Positions 20,380 to 32,005 of a DNA stretch of 64,000 bases are shown here, piece by piece. Numbering within the stretch: position 1 is the first letter of the stretch; each line of letters starts with the position of its first letter. The stretch is from Trichosporon coremiiforme (taxonomy: Eukaryota > Basidiomycota > Tremellomycetes > Trichosporonales > Trichosporonaceae), in contig BCJJ01000008.1 in the NCBI GenBank assembly GCA_039545355.1, positions 248,001 through 312,000 on the forward strand, given 5' to 3'. The notes under the pieces are model-generated. The model made no database searches, had not been told where the DNA came from, and was given only the letters and a program-made list of their open reading frames with translations. The position numbers were made by a program, and so were the translations under genes.

Positions 20380-21132
20380 TCATCGAATGGTCGTGTGCTG
20401 CTTGAACTCGGTGCTCGTGAAGTCGCTGAGACCATCGTGGCCCAGCTCAACAAGCTTCATGCCGGACGGGAAGCCTTCGTCCTCAGGCTCAACGACTGTC
20501 GGCTGGGGACTACTCGTCAGTTACATGGAGTCTACCTCAACTGTACAACCACTCACTTCATCGGTCCGAAGACCTTGAGACCACGGACGTGTGTGTCCTT
20601 GCCGTTCAGGTGGTTCGCGACGATGACGACGCGGAGATGGTGTGCCGGGATCGGTGGTCCCTCGACTACGCCTTCCTCGTCGCCACTGTCCATTGGCCGA
20701 AGGGAAATCAGGATCCATCCGTTCGGCTTGTCGAACTCCTCGTAGCGAACCTGTCTGGTCAGCTCCACGGGACGACGTGCCGAGCTGGACATACCTCCTG
20801 CAGGTCATGTACCCCCGTGCCAGCCTTGACGGATATGCGGCTGGGGGTGTAAGAGTCGTCCCGCGGGTGGCTCGTCAGGAGCGCGATACACGAGATGAAC
20901 ACCCTTTTAGGGAAGGACAGGTCGATGGTGTGCGGCTGAGGGCCTTCGGATCTGACATCAGCTCCCCAAACTACTGGCGGCCAGGCGAGCTGGTAGGTAC
21001 TCACTGCCAGAAGGTGTTCTCGTTGCCGTCGCGCAGATTCTCGACGCCGAAGCCGTACTTGTGACTCGAGACGGACCAGTGCGCGAGTCTCCCCAAGTCT
21101 GGGAGCTGGTCGTAGCGTATCGCCTCAGACAT
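20380..21132 (-). CDS. APC10: Anaphase-promoting complex subunit 10 (DOC1)
   Basis: APC10 helps the APC/C recruit degron-bearing substrates in mitosis. Four exons (21132-21005, 20951-20795, 20750-20557, 20509-20380) give 202 residues. The Doc-domain blocks are clear: LAHWSVSSHKYGFGVENLRD, then NTFWQSEGPQPHTIDLSF, RVFISCIALLTSHPRDDSYT and PSRISVKAGTG, ending THVRGLKVFGP. The protein ends in Ile-Arg, the IR tail that in other species docks on the TPR subunit APC3/CDC27. For exon 3 the second of two nearby CAG acceptors keeps the frame. The stop lies 66 bp from the convergent USP5 stop. Confidence 0.93.
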
Positions 21133-21399
21133 CGCGGGGTGATCGGTTGGGTGGAGGTGACCTTAGCTATCTGGTCACATTTGTCAACAAACACGCTCAG
21201 GCGTTCAGATCGCGCTAAGCTTGGTGATTAGCGGAGGCAGATACGGTGATTAGTCATGACTTGAAATCGGTAATCTCCGGAAATGGTCGCCGCTTCGGTG
21301 ACAACCGATCGGCGTAACGATGGAGGAAGAGAGTGACGAAAGCGGTCTCCTGACATCTCCACATCCTCCGATCTCCCTCGTCAGTGGACGCATGTCGAA

Positions 21400-23756
21400 A
21401 TGAACCCAGTGTGAGTTCTTGACGAATACGCCTTGAGGCCGTTATGGCTTCGGCTATTGCCAGCTTATCTAACGACAGGTCCCACCCCTCAGATCGAGGG
21501 ATGAGGTGCAACATCCCGGCGAATGAGGAAGACGATGTGGTGCTGTACGGCGAGGAGCCCGTCGTGCAAGGTGACTTTACCTGGCGCGCTGTGCTTGTCG
21601 GACTCGGAGTGGGAGTTATTCTTTGCATGACGAACATCTATTTCGGCCTTCAGACAGGTGAGTCGGTCCCAGATCGCTACGGCCGGACGATCTGACATCA
21701 GGCTGGGTCTCCATGATGTCGCTGCAGTCGGCGCTGCTTGGTTTCGCTATCTTCAAGATCTTCCCTCTTCTTCCCCGACTATTCCCAAGCACCAGCCCTT
21801 TGAGTGTGCAGGAGAACGTAGTGCTGCAGACAACTGCGGTGGCGACCGGAACGATGCCTCTGGCGGCCGGCTTGGTCGGCATCATCCCTGCCTTGGGCAT
21901 GATGACGCCGGAGGAAGATGGCCGTGAGCCGATCCACCTAACCTACATCCAGCTAGTCTTGTGGTGTCTCGGTGTCGCTTTCTTTGGTGTGTTCCTCGCC
22001 GTTCCCCTGCGAAGGCAGGTTATCGTCAAGGAGAAGCTCGTCTTCCCCTCTGGCACTGCAACTGCACAACTCATTGCCCTCCTCCACAAGGAGCCGCCAC
22101 CGAGTCAAGGTCTCAACCCGGGAAGCGGACCATACCGCCGCATTCCTACTGAGGCCAATGAGGAGATCAACGAGGAGCGGAACAAGGACGTCGAGGAGCT
22201 TCTGAATGGCTCAGGATGGCGTGCCCTCGGTTTGAGCTTCCTCGCATCAGGAGCCATGACAGTACGTATCACATGTGAATCATCGCGCTGAACGGACAGC
22301 TCTTCAGCTTCTTGTACCCGGTCACGTTCGCGATCCCGGTGTTCGATATCTTGGGCGCGCCGTTTGGCGTCAGTCTCGCTGCCAAGTGGATGTGGTGGTT
22401 CACGCCATCCCTGTCGTACGTAGGCCAGGGCATCATCATGGGCTTCCCCGTCACAGTTGCGATGAACATAGGCATGCTGGTCGGTTGGGCCGTTCTGTCC
22501 CCGCTGTCCAAGAACGCAGGTTGGGCACCCGGACCTGTCGGTTCCACCACCAACGGCGCCCGAGGCTGGATCGTGAGTGCTTCATACTGTCCACACCGTA
22601 GCTGACATCAGCTCTGGATTGCACTTGCCATTATGATCGTGGAGAGTCTTATCTCTCTTGCCCCTCTGACGTACTCGTACATCAAGGATGTGCTGAACCG
22701 AGGGAAGATGTATCAAGAGGCGCGTCAGTTCGAAGGCGCCGACGCTGCCGAAAGTGACGGATATTACGACTTGCCCGACGAAGAAGAGCCCGAACACGAG
22801 CCTCCTGAGCGACTGGTGCCCACAAAGTGGGTCACCACCGGGCTCGCGGCGAGCGGTATTCTCGGTGTTGTGCTCGTTTGGATTGTGTTCGGCGCCGATG
22901 GGATTCATCCTTGGGCGACGGCTATCGGCCTCGTCCTTGCGTCCATTCTCAGCTTGGTCGGTGTCCGCGCTCTCGGTCAGACTGACATCAATCCTGTAAG
23001 CTTCCAACATTGGACGGCGATAGCTGACAACAGGTCTCGGGAATTGGCAAGATCAGCCAGTTGCTCTTTGCGGTGCTGCAGCCGGGTAACGTCGTCGCGA
23101 ACGTTATCGCCGGCGGTGTTGCAGAGGCGGGAGCTCAGCAGGCGGGTGATCTGATGCAGGACCTGAAGACGGGTGACCTGCTGCGCGCCGCTCCGCGCTC
23201 TCAATTCTATGGTCAAATGATTGGTTCGCTCGCGTCCGTCTTCATCTCCGCCGCCGGGTACAAGTTCTACACGAGCGTGTACCAGATTCCAGGACCGGAG
23301 TTTGCCGTTCCCTCGGCTGGTGTGTGGCTGAACCTCGCCCGCCTGCTGAACAACGGCACGCTGCCCTCGCATGTTGTGCCCTTCATGGTCGTCTTCGGTG
23401 GCGTGTTCGGTCTCATTGCTGGTCTCAAGATCATGCAACCACGCATCGCGCGCCTCGCTCCCACTCTCGCGGCCAATATGAACTACCTCCCTTCCGGCAT
23501 CGCTTTTGCCATTGGTTTCCTCAACACGCCCAGTTTCTCGCTGGCGCGTCTCATCGGCGGCTACATCGCGTACCGCGCTGGACGGAAGATGGGCGGTGAG
23601 ACGCCGCTGTTCTGGATCGTGCTCGCCAGTGGCTTCGTGCTCGGCGAGGGTGTGCTCAGCATTGCGACCCTAACGCTCACTTCCAGGGGCTACCATGCTC
23701 TGAGCTGTTGGGGCTGTGGCCTCGGCGGAGGCGGATACTGCACGGGAGGTTGCTAG
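21400..23756 (+). CDS. OPT/YSL-family oligopeptide or metal-chelate transporter
   Basis: OPT proteins are proton-coupled importers of peptides or metal-siderophore complexes. Six exons (21400-21410, 21479-21657, 21702-22261, 22300-22572, 22612-22995, 23034-23756) give 709 residues with about 14 hydrophobic segments. Typical features are the first helix GVILCMTNIYFGLQTGWVSM, the motif NVVLQTTAVATGTMPLAAGL, VFPSGTATAQLI and the late block YLPSGIAFAIGFLNTPSFSL. The best start is an 11-nt exon (MNPV) joined by a canonical 68-nt intron; an alternative ATG at 21444 lies inside that intron and would be used if it is retained. The C-terminus ends Gly/Cys-rich. Substrate unknown; it groups by eye with the YSL-like branch. 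Confidence 0.9.
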
Positions 23757-23811
23757 ATGTAGACTTGACTGCCATAGACTCTATTCATAACACCTACGCT
23801 CGTTCATCTAT

Positions 23812-24758
23812 CTATGCCTTGGCGTAGCGCTGCAGCACACGGTCCTCGACACCCGTCGCAACCCAGTTGTACAGCTCCTCGGTGAGAGCAAGGTTCTCGA
23901 GCTCGGAGCGGTAGATCTTCTCGAAGTCGGGCGCGGCGGGGCCAGCCATGGGAGCAGCTCCGGCACCGCCCATCATGGCCATGGCCGACATGTCGCCCTT
24001 GTCCGTCGCGGCTGAAGTTAGCTAGAAGCTCGGCGAATCAGCTCACCATTGTCTTGACCGATGAGGAGCTTGAACACGCCGTTGAGACCGAACAGGTTCA
24101 GGAAGTACCACGACAGAGCCGAAACCCACTGCATGCTGAGGTCAGGAAGAGGGAGGTCGCGCGCAAAGAGGGACTTGAACCCCAGCGTGAGAGGGAAGGG
24201 GAGTTTGACTGGGTGTCAGCAAGGCCGGGATGTAGAGCTTACTGAGGACGTAACCGCTGAAGAACACGTTGATGTACTGCATGATGAGCATGTTCGGAAC
24301 CCTGCTGTCAGCTTTGATCAGCTGCAGTAAGCTCACATCATGACGGCCTGTTTCTTCATTCCGTCCATCATGCCGTCCATCTGGGTCGGGTCTCCGAACG
24401 GCATCTGCTGCTCCTGGTCCTTCGGCTTCGGGCGAAGGTAGTCTCCGCTAGTGAGCGCCTGCCCGTTGGAGGTGACGAAGGAGCGGAAGAGCGCAGGGTC
24501 GAGCGGAGAGAGCGGTGCCGACGCGCGAAGAAGCTGAGAGCGCATCAGACAGCGTTGCTCCCGCACAGCGGCAACCGGCTGCTTCTTCGGAGGGCTGTTC
24601 AGCAGCATCGTCACGTAGTGTCGCAGCAGACCGACCAGGACCATGATCAACGTGATGGGGATCAAGACCCAGTCACGGATCGAGGGATCCAGGTAGAGCG
24701 CTTGCCTGTACGTCAGCTTGACATGAAGCAATTCAGCTTACTCTTTCAGGCCGGGCAT
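23812..24758 (-). CDS. EMC3: ER membrane protein complex subunit 3
   Basis: EMC3 is the Oxa1/YidC-superfamily core of the EMC insertase, which inserts tail-anchored and multipass proteins into the ER. Five exons (24758-24742, 24705-24337, 24301-24243, 24208-24047, 24011-23812) give 268 residues, near the family length. The first exon is only 17 nt (MPGLKE). Hallmarks are QALYLDPSIRDWVLIPITL, then LLRHYVTMLL, a Met-rich segment (PTQMDGMMDGMKKQAVMM), VPNMLIMQYINVFFSGYVL, KLPFPLTLGFKSLFARDLPL and MQWVSALSWYFLNLFGLNGV. The Met-rich loop fits the cytosolic substrate-binding loop. The stop is 55 bp from the convergent transporter stop. Confidence 0.95.
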
Positions 24759-25064
24759 GTTAGCGTGGTGGACGAGAAAGTATGCTGATCGTGTTCTGAG
24801 CTCATCGGTGACTGGTGACCAGACAGCCCGACTGACGTCGGTGACCACACAGGGACTGGATTAGCGGGAGCAACTGGCCATTAACCCATTAACCCATCCC
24901 CCAGAACCGACCTAATCAGTCCGATTACCGCATCACGTGATGCCGCTCAGCTGCGACATTACGGTTTGGATTTCCATGATATCGGCCTTGATCGACAGCT
25001 ACAGAGCAGGAACATCGAATTTCGAGCTCGCTCACGAAAACAACACAAGCTACGACCATCAGCA
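24759..25064. promoter_or_regulatory. Divergent promoter region EMC3 / ELP1
   Basis: 306 bp between two ATG codons read in opposite directions. It contains a direct repeat of TTAACCCA (around 24881-24897) and a TCACGTGA palindrome near 24933-24940. Both are candidate factor sites only. Confidence 0.35.
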
Positions 25065-28000
25065 ATGCGCAGCTTGACCCCGAAGGCTGTTCAGGTCGCC
25101 AAGGTCGCGTACGGCGAGTCGGCCCGGACCGCCGCTGTCACGATCGACCCCGAGACCGGCGCCGTTTACGCCGCCGTCGAGCGTCATGTCGAATTCGGAC
25201 TCGATGTCGACGTTGTCAAGATCGCCGATCTCGAAGGCAATGACCGCACGCCTGATGTAAGCTTGCAGGCGGTCTCTCTGAGCTGATGACTCAGGTCGTA
25301 TCCTCGTTCTCGACTCCGGTGCTGGCGCCCTTCAAGCTCCCCGAGGGTGCTAGCCAGGTTATCAACATGCAGTACTTCGCGGACGACAGGAGCCTGATCA
25401 TCCTTATGGCCGGGGGAGACATTGCAACTATGACGTTCGCTGAGCCGTTGACGGGTTCGACTTCTGTGAGCATCACGGACCCTGATCATCAGCTAATAGC
25501 GCAGCTCGAGGTTGTCGGCAGCATCGACAGCGGCATCAAGGCGGCAGCTTGGTCACCGGACGAGGAGCAGCTGGTACTGGTCACAGGTGGGTAATTGACG
25601 CTTATCCTCCTAACCTTTCAGGCGAGGACCATGTTGTGTGCATGACCCGTACCTTCGACGAGCTCTACGATGAGCCTTTGCGCACCGACGACTTTGGAGA
25701 CGACGAGTTCATCAACGTCGGCTGGGGCTCGAAGACGACTCAGTTCCATGGCTCGTTGGGCAAGGCTGCACTCATGGCCGCGCGTGCTCCGAAGCCGACA
25801 GAGCCGACCTCCTTCGCCCACCCGACCGACGACGCCATACCCCGTATCACCTTCCGCGGCGACGCCAAGTACTTCGCCGTCTCCTCTCTCGACCCTTATC
25901 CTTCCTCGGGTGTCCGCCGGCAGGTTCGCATCTTCTCTCGCGATGCGAGCGAGGGTGGTGTGCCCCGTCTCAGCGCCACTAGCGAGTCAATAGCGGGCCT
26001 GGAGGGACCGATTGCTTGGCGGCCGAGCGGCAACGTGATCGCCTCCCTTGTCCGCTACGGTTACGAGGGTGGAGGCGAGGGAAGGAAGGGACGATGGGAT
26101 GTGGCTATGCTTGAGCGCAACGGACTGAGGCACGGAGGCTTCGAGCTCCGCGAAGATGAGAAGACCTGGGAGCACGGCGTTATCCGCGGCATGGAGTGGA
26201 ACGCCGACTCGGAGGTGCTTGCCATCTGGGTGCGCCGCGAGGAGCGGGACACCAGTGAGTTCGCGAGTGGTGACAGTAGCTAACTCGAAGTTCAACTCTG
26301 GACCATGAAGAATTATCACTACTACCTCAAGCAAGAGATCTATCCGCACCAGGATGGCTCGAAGCGCTTCGTTTCCATGAGGTGGCACCCGGAGCAGCCT
26401 ATGACTCTCTATGTTATCGGTGAAGGTGAGTTGAGCCGTGCTATTCGCGCTGACTCTTTAGACAACATTCAGGTGCGCTCCTTTGCATGGGACACCTACG
26501 TCTCTCACCTGCCGATGCCTAACGATACGGGCACTGTCGCTGTGGTGGACGGCAAGAAGCTGCTCGTGACGCCATTCCGTACGCAGAACGTGCCGCCACC
26601 AATGTCCTCTTACCAGATCGCCCTTCCCGAGCAGGCCGTCCACGTGGCCATGTCGCCGACAGAGGATTCCCTTGGTGTTCTCTTTGCTTCAGGCTTGGTG
26701 CAGGTTTGGGATCTCGGCACGCGGCTACCCGAGGCTGGTCAGTCGAGATTGCGCGCCGGTGGCAAGCCTGCCGAGCCGAAGCTCCGGTGGGAGGCTCAAC
26801 TTGCCCCGGACGACGAGTTCATCGCCAAGCAGATCGCGTTGTCTGGCGATGGCAAGGCTGCGGCTGTGTTCTGGAGCGGAGGAGAGGACGCAGCTGTTCT
26901 GCGGACGGCGGACGCGAATGAGGTTGGCCCGCAGCAGGGTCTGCTCGAGTCCGCGGAGGCCGTCGGGTGGGAGGCGCACACCAGCTGGTTTGTGGTCTGT
27001 CGTGACGGCTACATGACGAGCCTCGGCGACAATGATGTCTCGGTCGGTTCTCTCTGTCCTAAGGCGCAGGTCGTTCAAGTCTCCCATGATGCCCGGGTGG
27101 TGTTCGGCATCGACAGCGAGGCTAAACTCTATGCCTCCTCACTTGCGGACAGCTCGGACGGGGCCGTGATTGCCAGCAACGTCACAAGTCTAACGTTGAC
27201 CCCTTCTTTCGCCATCTACACGACGACCGACCAAAGGTCTCACTACGCGCCTCTGGAGTCAGTCTCCAGGCTAGTCGACGGTATCCCGGACAAGGAAGAG
27301 TGGGAGACGCGACGAGTGGAACGTGGAGCTCTTGCTGTCGTCGCCTGCCCTAGCAGCATGAGCCTTGTGCTTCAGATGCCCCGTGGAAACCTCGAGACGG
27401 TGTACCCGCGGCCACTGGTGCTTGCTGTCGTTCGACAGGACATCCTCGCTGGACGTTACCGCGAGGCTCTGATGTCCTGTCGCAAGAACAGATTGGACCT
27501 CAACATCATCTACGATCTCGCGCCGAAGCAGTTCATGGCCGCCCTGCCTCAGTTCGTGGAGCAGGTGCCGGAGGTCGACTACCTCAACCTCTTTGTTTCG
27601 TCGCTGAAGTGAGTTCTTGCGCCGATAAGCGTCCAAGCTGACTCTAGTTCCGAAGACGTCTCGGGAACCATGTACCTGGATCTCGGACGGGATATCAACA
27701 GGCCGTGAGCTCTCGCAAGCAGATCAGGAAGCTAACTACTGCAGATCTGTCCCGAAGGACAAGGTCAACTCTGTGTGCGACAGTCTGCGCGCACTCGTGG
27801 AAGCCAAGGGCCTGGTCGACTATGTCGAGACTATCCTCACCACCTACGTGTGCAAGAGTCCTCCCGACTACGAGGGTGGTCTGTCGGTTCTGCTCCGCTT
27901 GCAGGCTGAACACCCCGAGATTGTCGAGGAGGCTATCAAGTACATCATCTTCCTGTCGAACGTCAACCAGCTCTACGACGTTGCGCTCGGCATGTACAAC

Positions 28001-29395
28001 TTTGAGCTTGTTCTCATGGTCGCCCAGTACAGCCAGAAGGATCCGAAGGAGTACCTGCCTTTCCTGCGTGAGCTCCGTGCTCTGGAGAAGTACGAGCAGC
28101 GCTTCCGCATCGACGACCACCTCGGTCGCCGAGAGAGCGCTCTCCGTAACCTCAAGGCTGCGGGCCCCGATCGCTTCGACGACGCTGCGTCGTACCTTTC
28201 CAGGTACGAGCTGTTCGACGAGGCGTTCACGCTGTATGCGGACGACAAGGAAAAGCTCACCGTCATCCATGGGCTGTACGGAGACTACCTGTACGACCGA
28301 CGAGACTTCAATGAGGCTGCGCTCTGTGAGTTCAGGTCAACTGCAGGATCCCTTAAACTGAAAACTGACGGTAGCGTACATCCTTGCAGGACAGGAGGCG
28401 AAGGCCCTCAAGGCCTATGAGCGCGCTCACGCATGGCGGGAACTCTTCACTCTCGCGAAGAACCAGCCTGCAGACGTCATTGCCGGCATGGTTGAGCGAG
28501 TCACTGGTAAGCTCTCGACATTGTCTTTGAACCGGAGCTAACATGCAGACTACCTCGGCGGACGAGGGCGCAGCATCGAAGCCGCTCAGGTATCCCTCGA
28601 CTACGCGAACGACGTCGACTCTGCGATCGACATCTTGTGCCGCGGAGGCGAGTTCAGCGAGGCGTACCGCCTCATCTCCCAGCACGGCAAGGACGACCTC
28701 GTGGAGGACGTAGTTCACCCCGCGATCGAGGAAGCCCACGAGGCTCTCACTGAGGTCTTCGAGGAGATGGATGGACAGCTCGACAAGGAGGTGGCTCGTA
28801 TCCAGGACCTCCGCAAGATCCGTCTCGCGGATCCGGACACGTTCTTCATCGTGGAGCACGAACTTGACCTCGACAACGTCGACGTTGCCACACAAGCGAC
28901 GACTGTCGCGACTCAGTTCACGCGCTACACCGTTGCGCCCACCACTGTGCTCTCGCAGTCGACGCGCATGACCGGGTACGTCACCTGAAGAGTTCTTAAG
29001 CCCAGCTGACAGACAGACAAACGAACCGAACCCGCCGAAAGTCGTCCAAGAAGGCGCGTGGCCGCAAGGGCACCGTCGACGAGTGGGACTACCTCATCGC
29101 CTCGATGGGCCGTCTCGTCGCCCGTACAGACGAAAAGTCGGACGAGGCGCTGACCCTCCTGCGGCACCTGATTTTGCCGTTCCCGGAGCAGGCGAAGGAC
29201 CTGCAGGAGCAGATTGCCAAGTTCCGCGGCAAGTTGGCCGACAGCCTCGAGGACGTGTGGAGCGACCGCGCCACGATCATCGATGCGGCCGAGGAGAGCG
29301 GCGGCGAGGCGTTCAACGGCGGCGATTACGCCAAGGCTCGCGAGCTGCAGAAGCCAGACGTCAAGGGATGGAGCGGACTTGGGCGGCTGCTGTAG
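25065..29395 (+). CDS. ELP1: Elongator complex protein 1
   Basis: Scaffold subunit of Elongator, which makes the cm5/mcm5 modification of wobble uridine in tRNAs. Eleven exons (25065-25256, 25295-25465, 25505-25586, 25622-26254, 26291-26425, 26462-27608, 27648-27704, 27745-28325, 28375-28506, 28549-28975, 29017-29395) keep one frame and give 1311 residues, close to yeast and human lengths. The first half is WD40-like (WSPDEEQLVLVTG, FINVGWGSKTTQFHGS, WRPSGNVIASLV, YYLKQEIYP). The second half is TPR-like helical (LRALEKYEQRFRIDDHLGR, RYELFDEAFTLYADD). A basic stretch NRTRRKSSKKARGRKG near the C-terminus corresponds to the tRNA-binding/NLS region. Two acceptors are AAG or GGTAG rather than CAG. 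Confidence 0.95.
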
Positions 29396-30562
29396 AGTAG
29401 GTACAGTAGATGTGCATATCTTTGTGTCATGGATTAGATGAGCATTCGATGACACGACCGGCGAATGAAGGGCATCTTGGCGACTGCGCTAGCGTGTGAG
29501 ACTGACGAGACTGGACGATCATAGCGCGGATGACTGGCGCTTATCAGCATTTAGCGCCTTATGACCTCGTGGTCTCGATAGACTAACAACCTGCTACGGA
29601 TCTTGCGAGGGCCGGATCAACTGACGAAGCGCGCGCAGCCTGCAGCATGTTCGGTGGATGCCGCGAGTTGCGACTGCGAGGACCCAGACTCAACTGCACA
29701 GATCGCACGTCCTTGGATCTAAACACTCCGCCTGCATGTTCTTACTGACGGCTTGTCTCCGCAATCCGCAAGGCAAGTACGCAATCTGCGTGGTTGGCGG
29801 TGCTGCCTCCCCGATGCGCGGTGGAAAGGAGGGTTGGAGCCGCGACATGATCCGCAATGAGCGCAATGGCCCGCTTAATATGTGATCCAGCGTGAGGAAG
29901 GCGCACGGCGATCCTGGATGACGGCGACAGCCAGCAAAGGCATGCAAGGGAAGGAAGGGGCAAGGCCAGCTGAGCCGCAGATGCTCCGCTCGCCCCTTGA
30001 AGGGCTGCTGATCGTCTAATCTCCTTCTCACACTGACACACGCTCGAGGCTAGATTGAGATTGGCGGTGCGCCCTCACGCGCTTCACGCCCCCACGCCTG
30101 TCCACGTCTGCGACAGCCAGCGACACGACTCTCACTCCCCAAAGCTCAGCGCGCAGCCCTGCGCTAGCCTCCTTTCGCCTGCCGTCGGGGCTGACCTTGT
30201 AAACACTCTAAGTGTTTACCTCACTCTCCTTCTCACCACATTCTTTTCCTTTCGTCTACAAAAGAGAGCACGGCACAGCGACATATCCTCAACTCTCAAC
30301 TCCTCCACTCTCGCTTGCGCTGTCACTCTCCATTTTCTTCTACCTCTTACTCTCCAACGACCCTCTTCCTCGCTTCAAAACTCCTTGACGCAAGTCGGAG
30401 ACCTCGACCACCGCGTCATCTTCAAAAGCCCTTTGGCCACCAACACCAACAAATATCATCTCGTCTTCATCTCCGACCTACCCCAAACTCCACCTATCCT
30501 ATTTCTTCCAGTAAAGTACCCGCCCAACTTCCTATCTGACGTACTTCAGCACCTCTATCACC
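29396..30562. other. Intergenic region with pyrimidine-rich leader and inverted repeat
   Basis: 1.17 kb without a supported gene. The left part is the ELP1 3' flank. From about 30060 the plus strand becomes C/T-rich up to the ATG at 30563, resembling a long 5' UTR. A perfect 9-bp inverted repeat with forkhead-type cores lies at 30199-30219. Confidence 0.5.
30199..30219. promoter_or_regulatory. Inverted repeat of forkhead-type motif
   Basis: Arms GTAAACACT and AGTGTTTAC are perfect reverse complements with a CTA spacer. Each arm contains the forkhead core GTAAACA/TGTTTAC. It lies about 345 bp upstream of the ATG at 30563. Binding is inferred from the motif only. Confidence 0.45.
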
Positions 30563-30889
30563 ATGTCTCAGACCACGACGCAGGTGCCTACCACCGTTGA
30601 CCTCGGCAGGAGCGTCGTCCGTGTCTCGAGCCTGAAGCGCGCCGACGTTAAGCGTTCTCCCTCTTCGTCCAAGTCGAGCAAGTTTGCCAAGTCTTCCAAG
30701 CCTGCCTCGCCCGCTCCTTCAAACATGCGCACCTCCTCCGCTCCCCGCTGTCTCGAACCCCACTTCGAGGACGCCTTCCTCCGCCTCATCCGGGACCGCC
30801 CCCAGCAGGAGCCCCCCGCTGGCCAGTTTGAAGGTTGGAAGAAGGAGTGGCCCGTGTTCTGGGAGGGTGCCGGCTTGGGTGCGTTCTGA
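30563..30889 (+). CDS. Small Ser/Lys-rich protein of unknown function
   Basis: Single-exon open frame of 108 residues with a good start context (CTATCACCATGTCTCAG). The first 65 residues are Ser/Lys/Pro-rich and disordered, e.g. VKRSPSSSKSSKFAKSSKPA. The last 40 residues look structured: LEPHFEDAFLRLIRDRP and EGWKKEWPVFWEGAGLGAF. I do not recognise the family. A coding gene is supported by the start context, codon use like that of the neighbours, and the long C/T-rich leader; no introns are present. Basic SP/SS motifs suggest phosphorylation, which is inference. Confidence 0.65.
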   Translation: MSQTTTQVPTTVDLGRSVVRVSSLKRADVKRSPSSSKSSKFAKSSKPASPAPSNMRTSSAPRCLEPHFEDAFLRLIRDRPQQEPPAGQFEGWKKEWPVFWEGAGLGAF

Positions 30890-32005
30890 GCTACCCGCCG
30901 CGACGCTCTAGATATTAGACTTGCACATTCGGACTAACTCGATGGATTTGAACCTTCCTTATATTCTCCTCGCGGCAAGTGTGGCATTGGTACTGACAAC
31001 AGAGGGACCGAGGCGAAACTCTGCACTTTCATGCTGGTAGGCAAGCGGAATGTACTCCGCTCCCCCGTCGTTACGAGGACAACATGTTCTTTATTGTGTC
31101 AGGAACCGGACCAAGTGGCGATCGTCGAGGGGCGCAGATCGTCATAACACCCAGGCCCTCAAATCCACAACTCCCAAACGCCAGGCTTCCGCCTCTCCTT
31201 CTCCCTCAACAAAAGCTCTCCCATTCTTCACATCGGCAAGCAGGCTCGCTCCTCCCTTGTTCAGTAACTGCCTCGTTACCTCAGGAGCCTGTGTGTGGCA
31301 ATCCGATCGGTCTAGGCATACGGAGAAAGACAGAGGTCTACATCAGTGCTCCTTTGAAGCTACTTTTACCATGAACGATGCAGCTAACTAATGCAGGTAG
31401 ACCGATTTGGACTTTCGAACTATTCGCCTGACGGGGAGATAGCCACAGATCATGCAGAAAGTACATCCAGAGTACATCCGGACCCTTTGCTCATCAACAC
31501 TCGTGTCGGAGCTTCGGAGACAATGCCGGATGCTACCCCGGAGAACTAGTGCGCTCCAAAAAGAGCACGGGGCGCTGACGGCAACGGCAGTGGTGCGGAC
31601 GGAGAACAGAGAGGCTGGCGGCAGTGATCGGCGTGCAACACCGACTTCGCGGAGGGCACGGCAAGCGTTGCCAGGCTTTGCGGCCGACCAACATATCTAC
31701 CCTACTATACGGCGCGCCGTCTTACTCATGCCCTGCAGCGAAAGGCGACTGACAGGCTGCACCGACCACTGACATGCCCGCGTCGCTACAGCTGAGGTGT
31801 CCGCGTCGCCCTTGATGGTTTATCTCGCCCCGTTTTAAGTGGTCGGTTCGACTCCGCCATCGACTCGGCTGCTTCCCTGGATCGGCCATCTCCGTGTACG
31901 CCTCGTTCGGTTGCGGAACATCTCTGCGCACCTGCTGCTCATAAAGTTGACAACTCCACATCCGCAATCACATGTCTCGGTAGCAAGCACTCAAACACCA
32001 ACACA
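30890..32005. other. Intergenic region, nothing recognised
   Basis: 1.1 kb between the small Ser-rich protein and the MFS transporter, both on the plus strand. Open frames are present but none has plausible composition, splice continuity or family motifs. The last 150 bases form the transporter leader. Confidence 0.5.
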
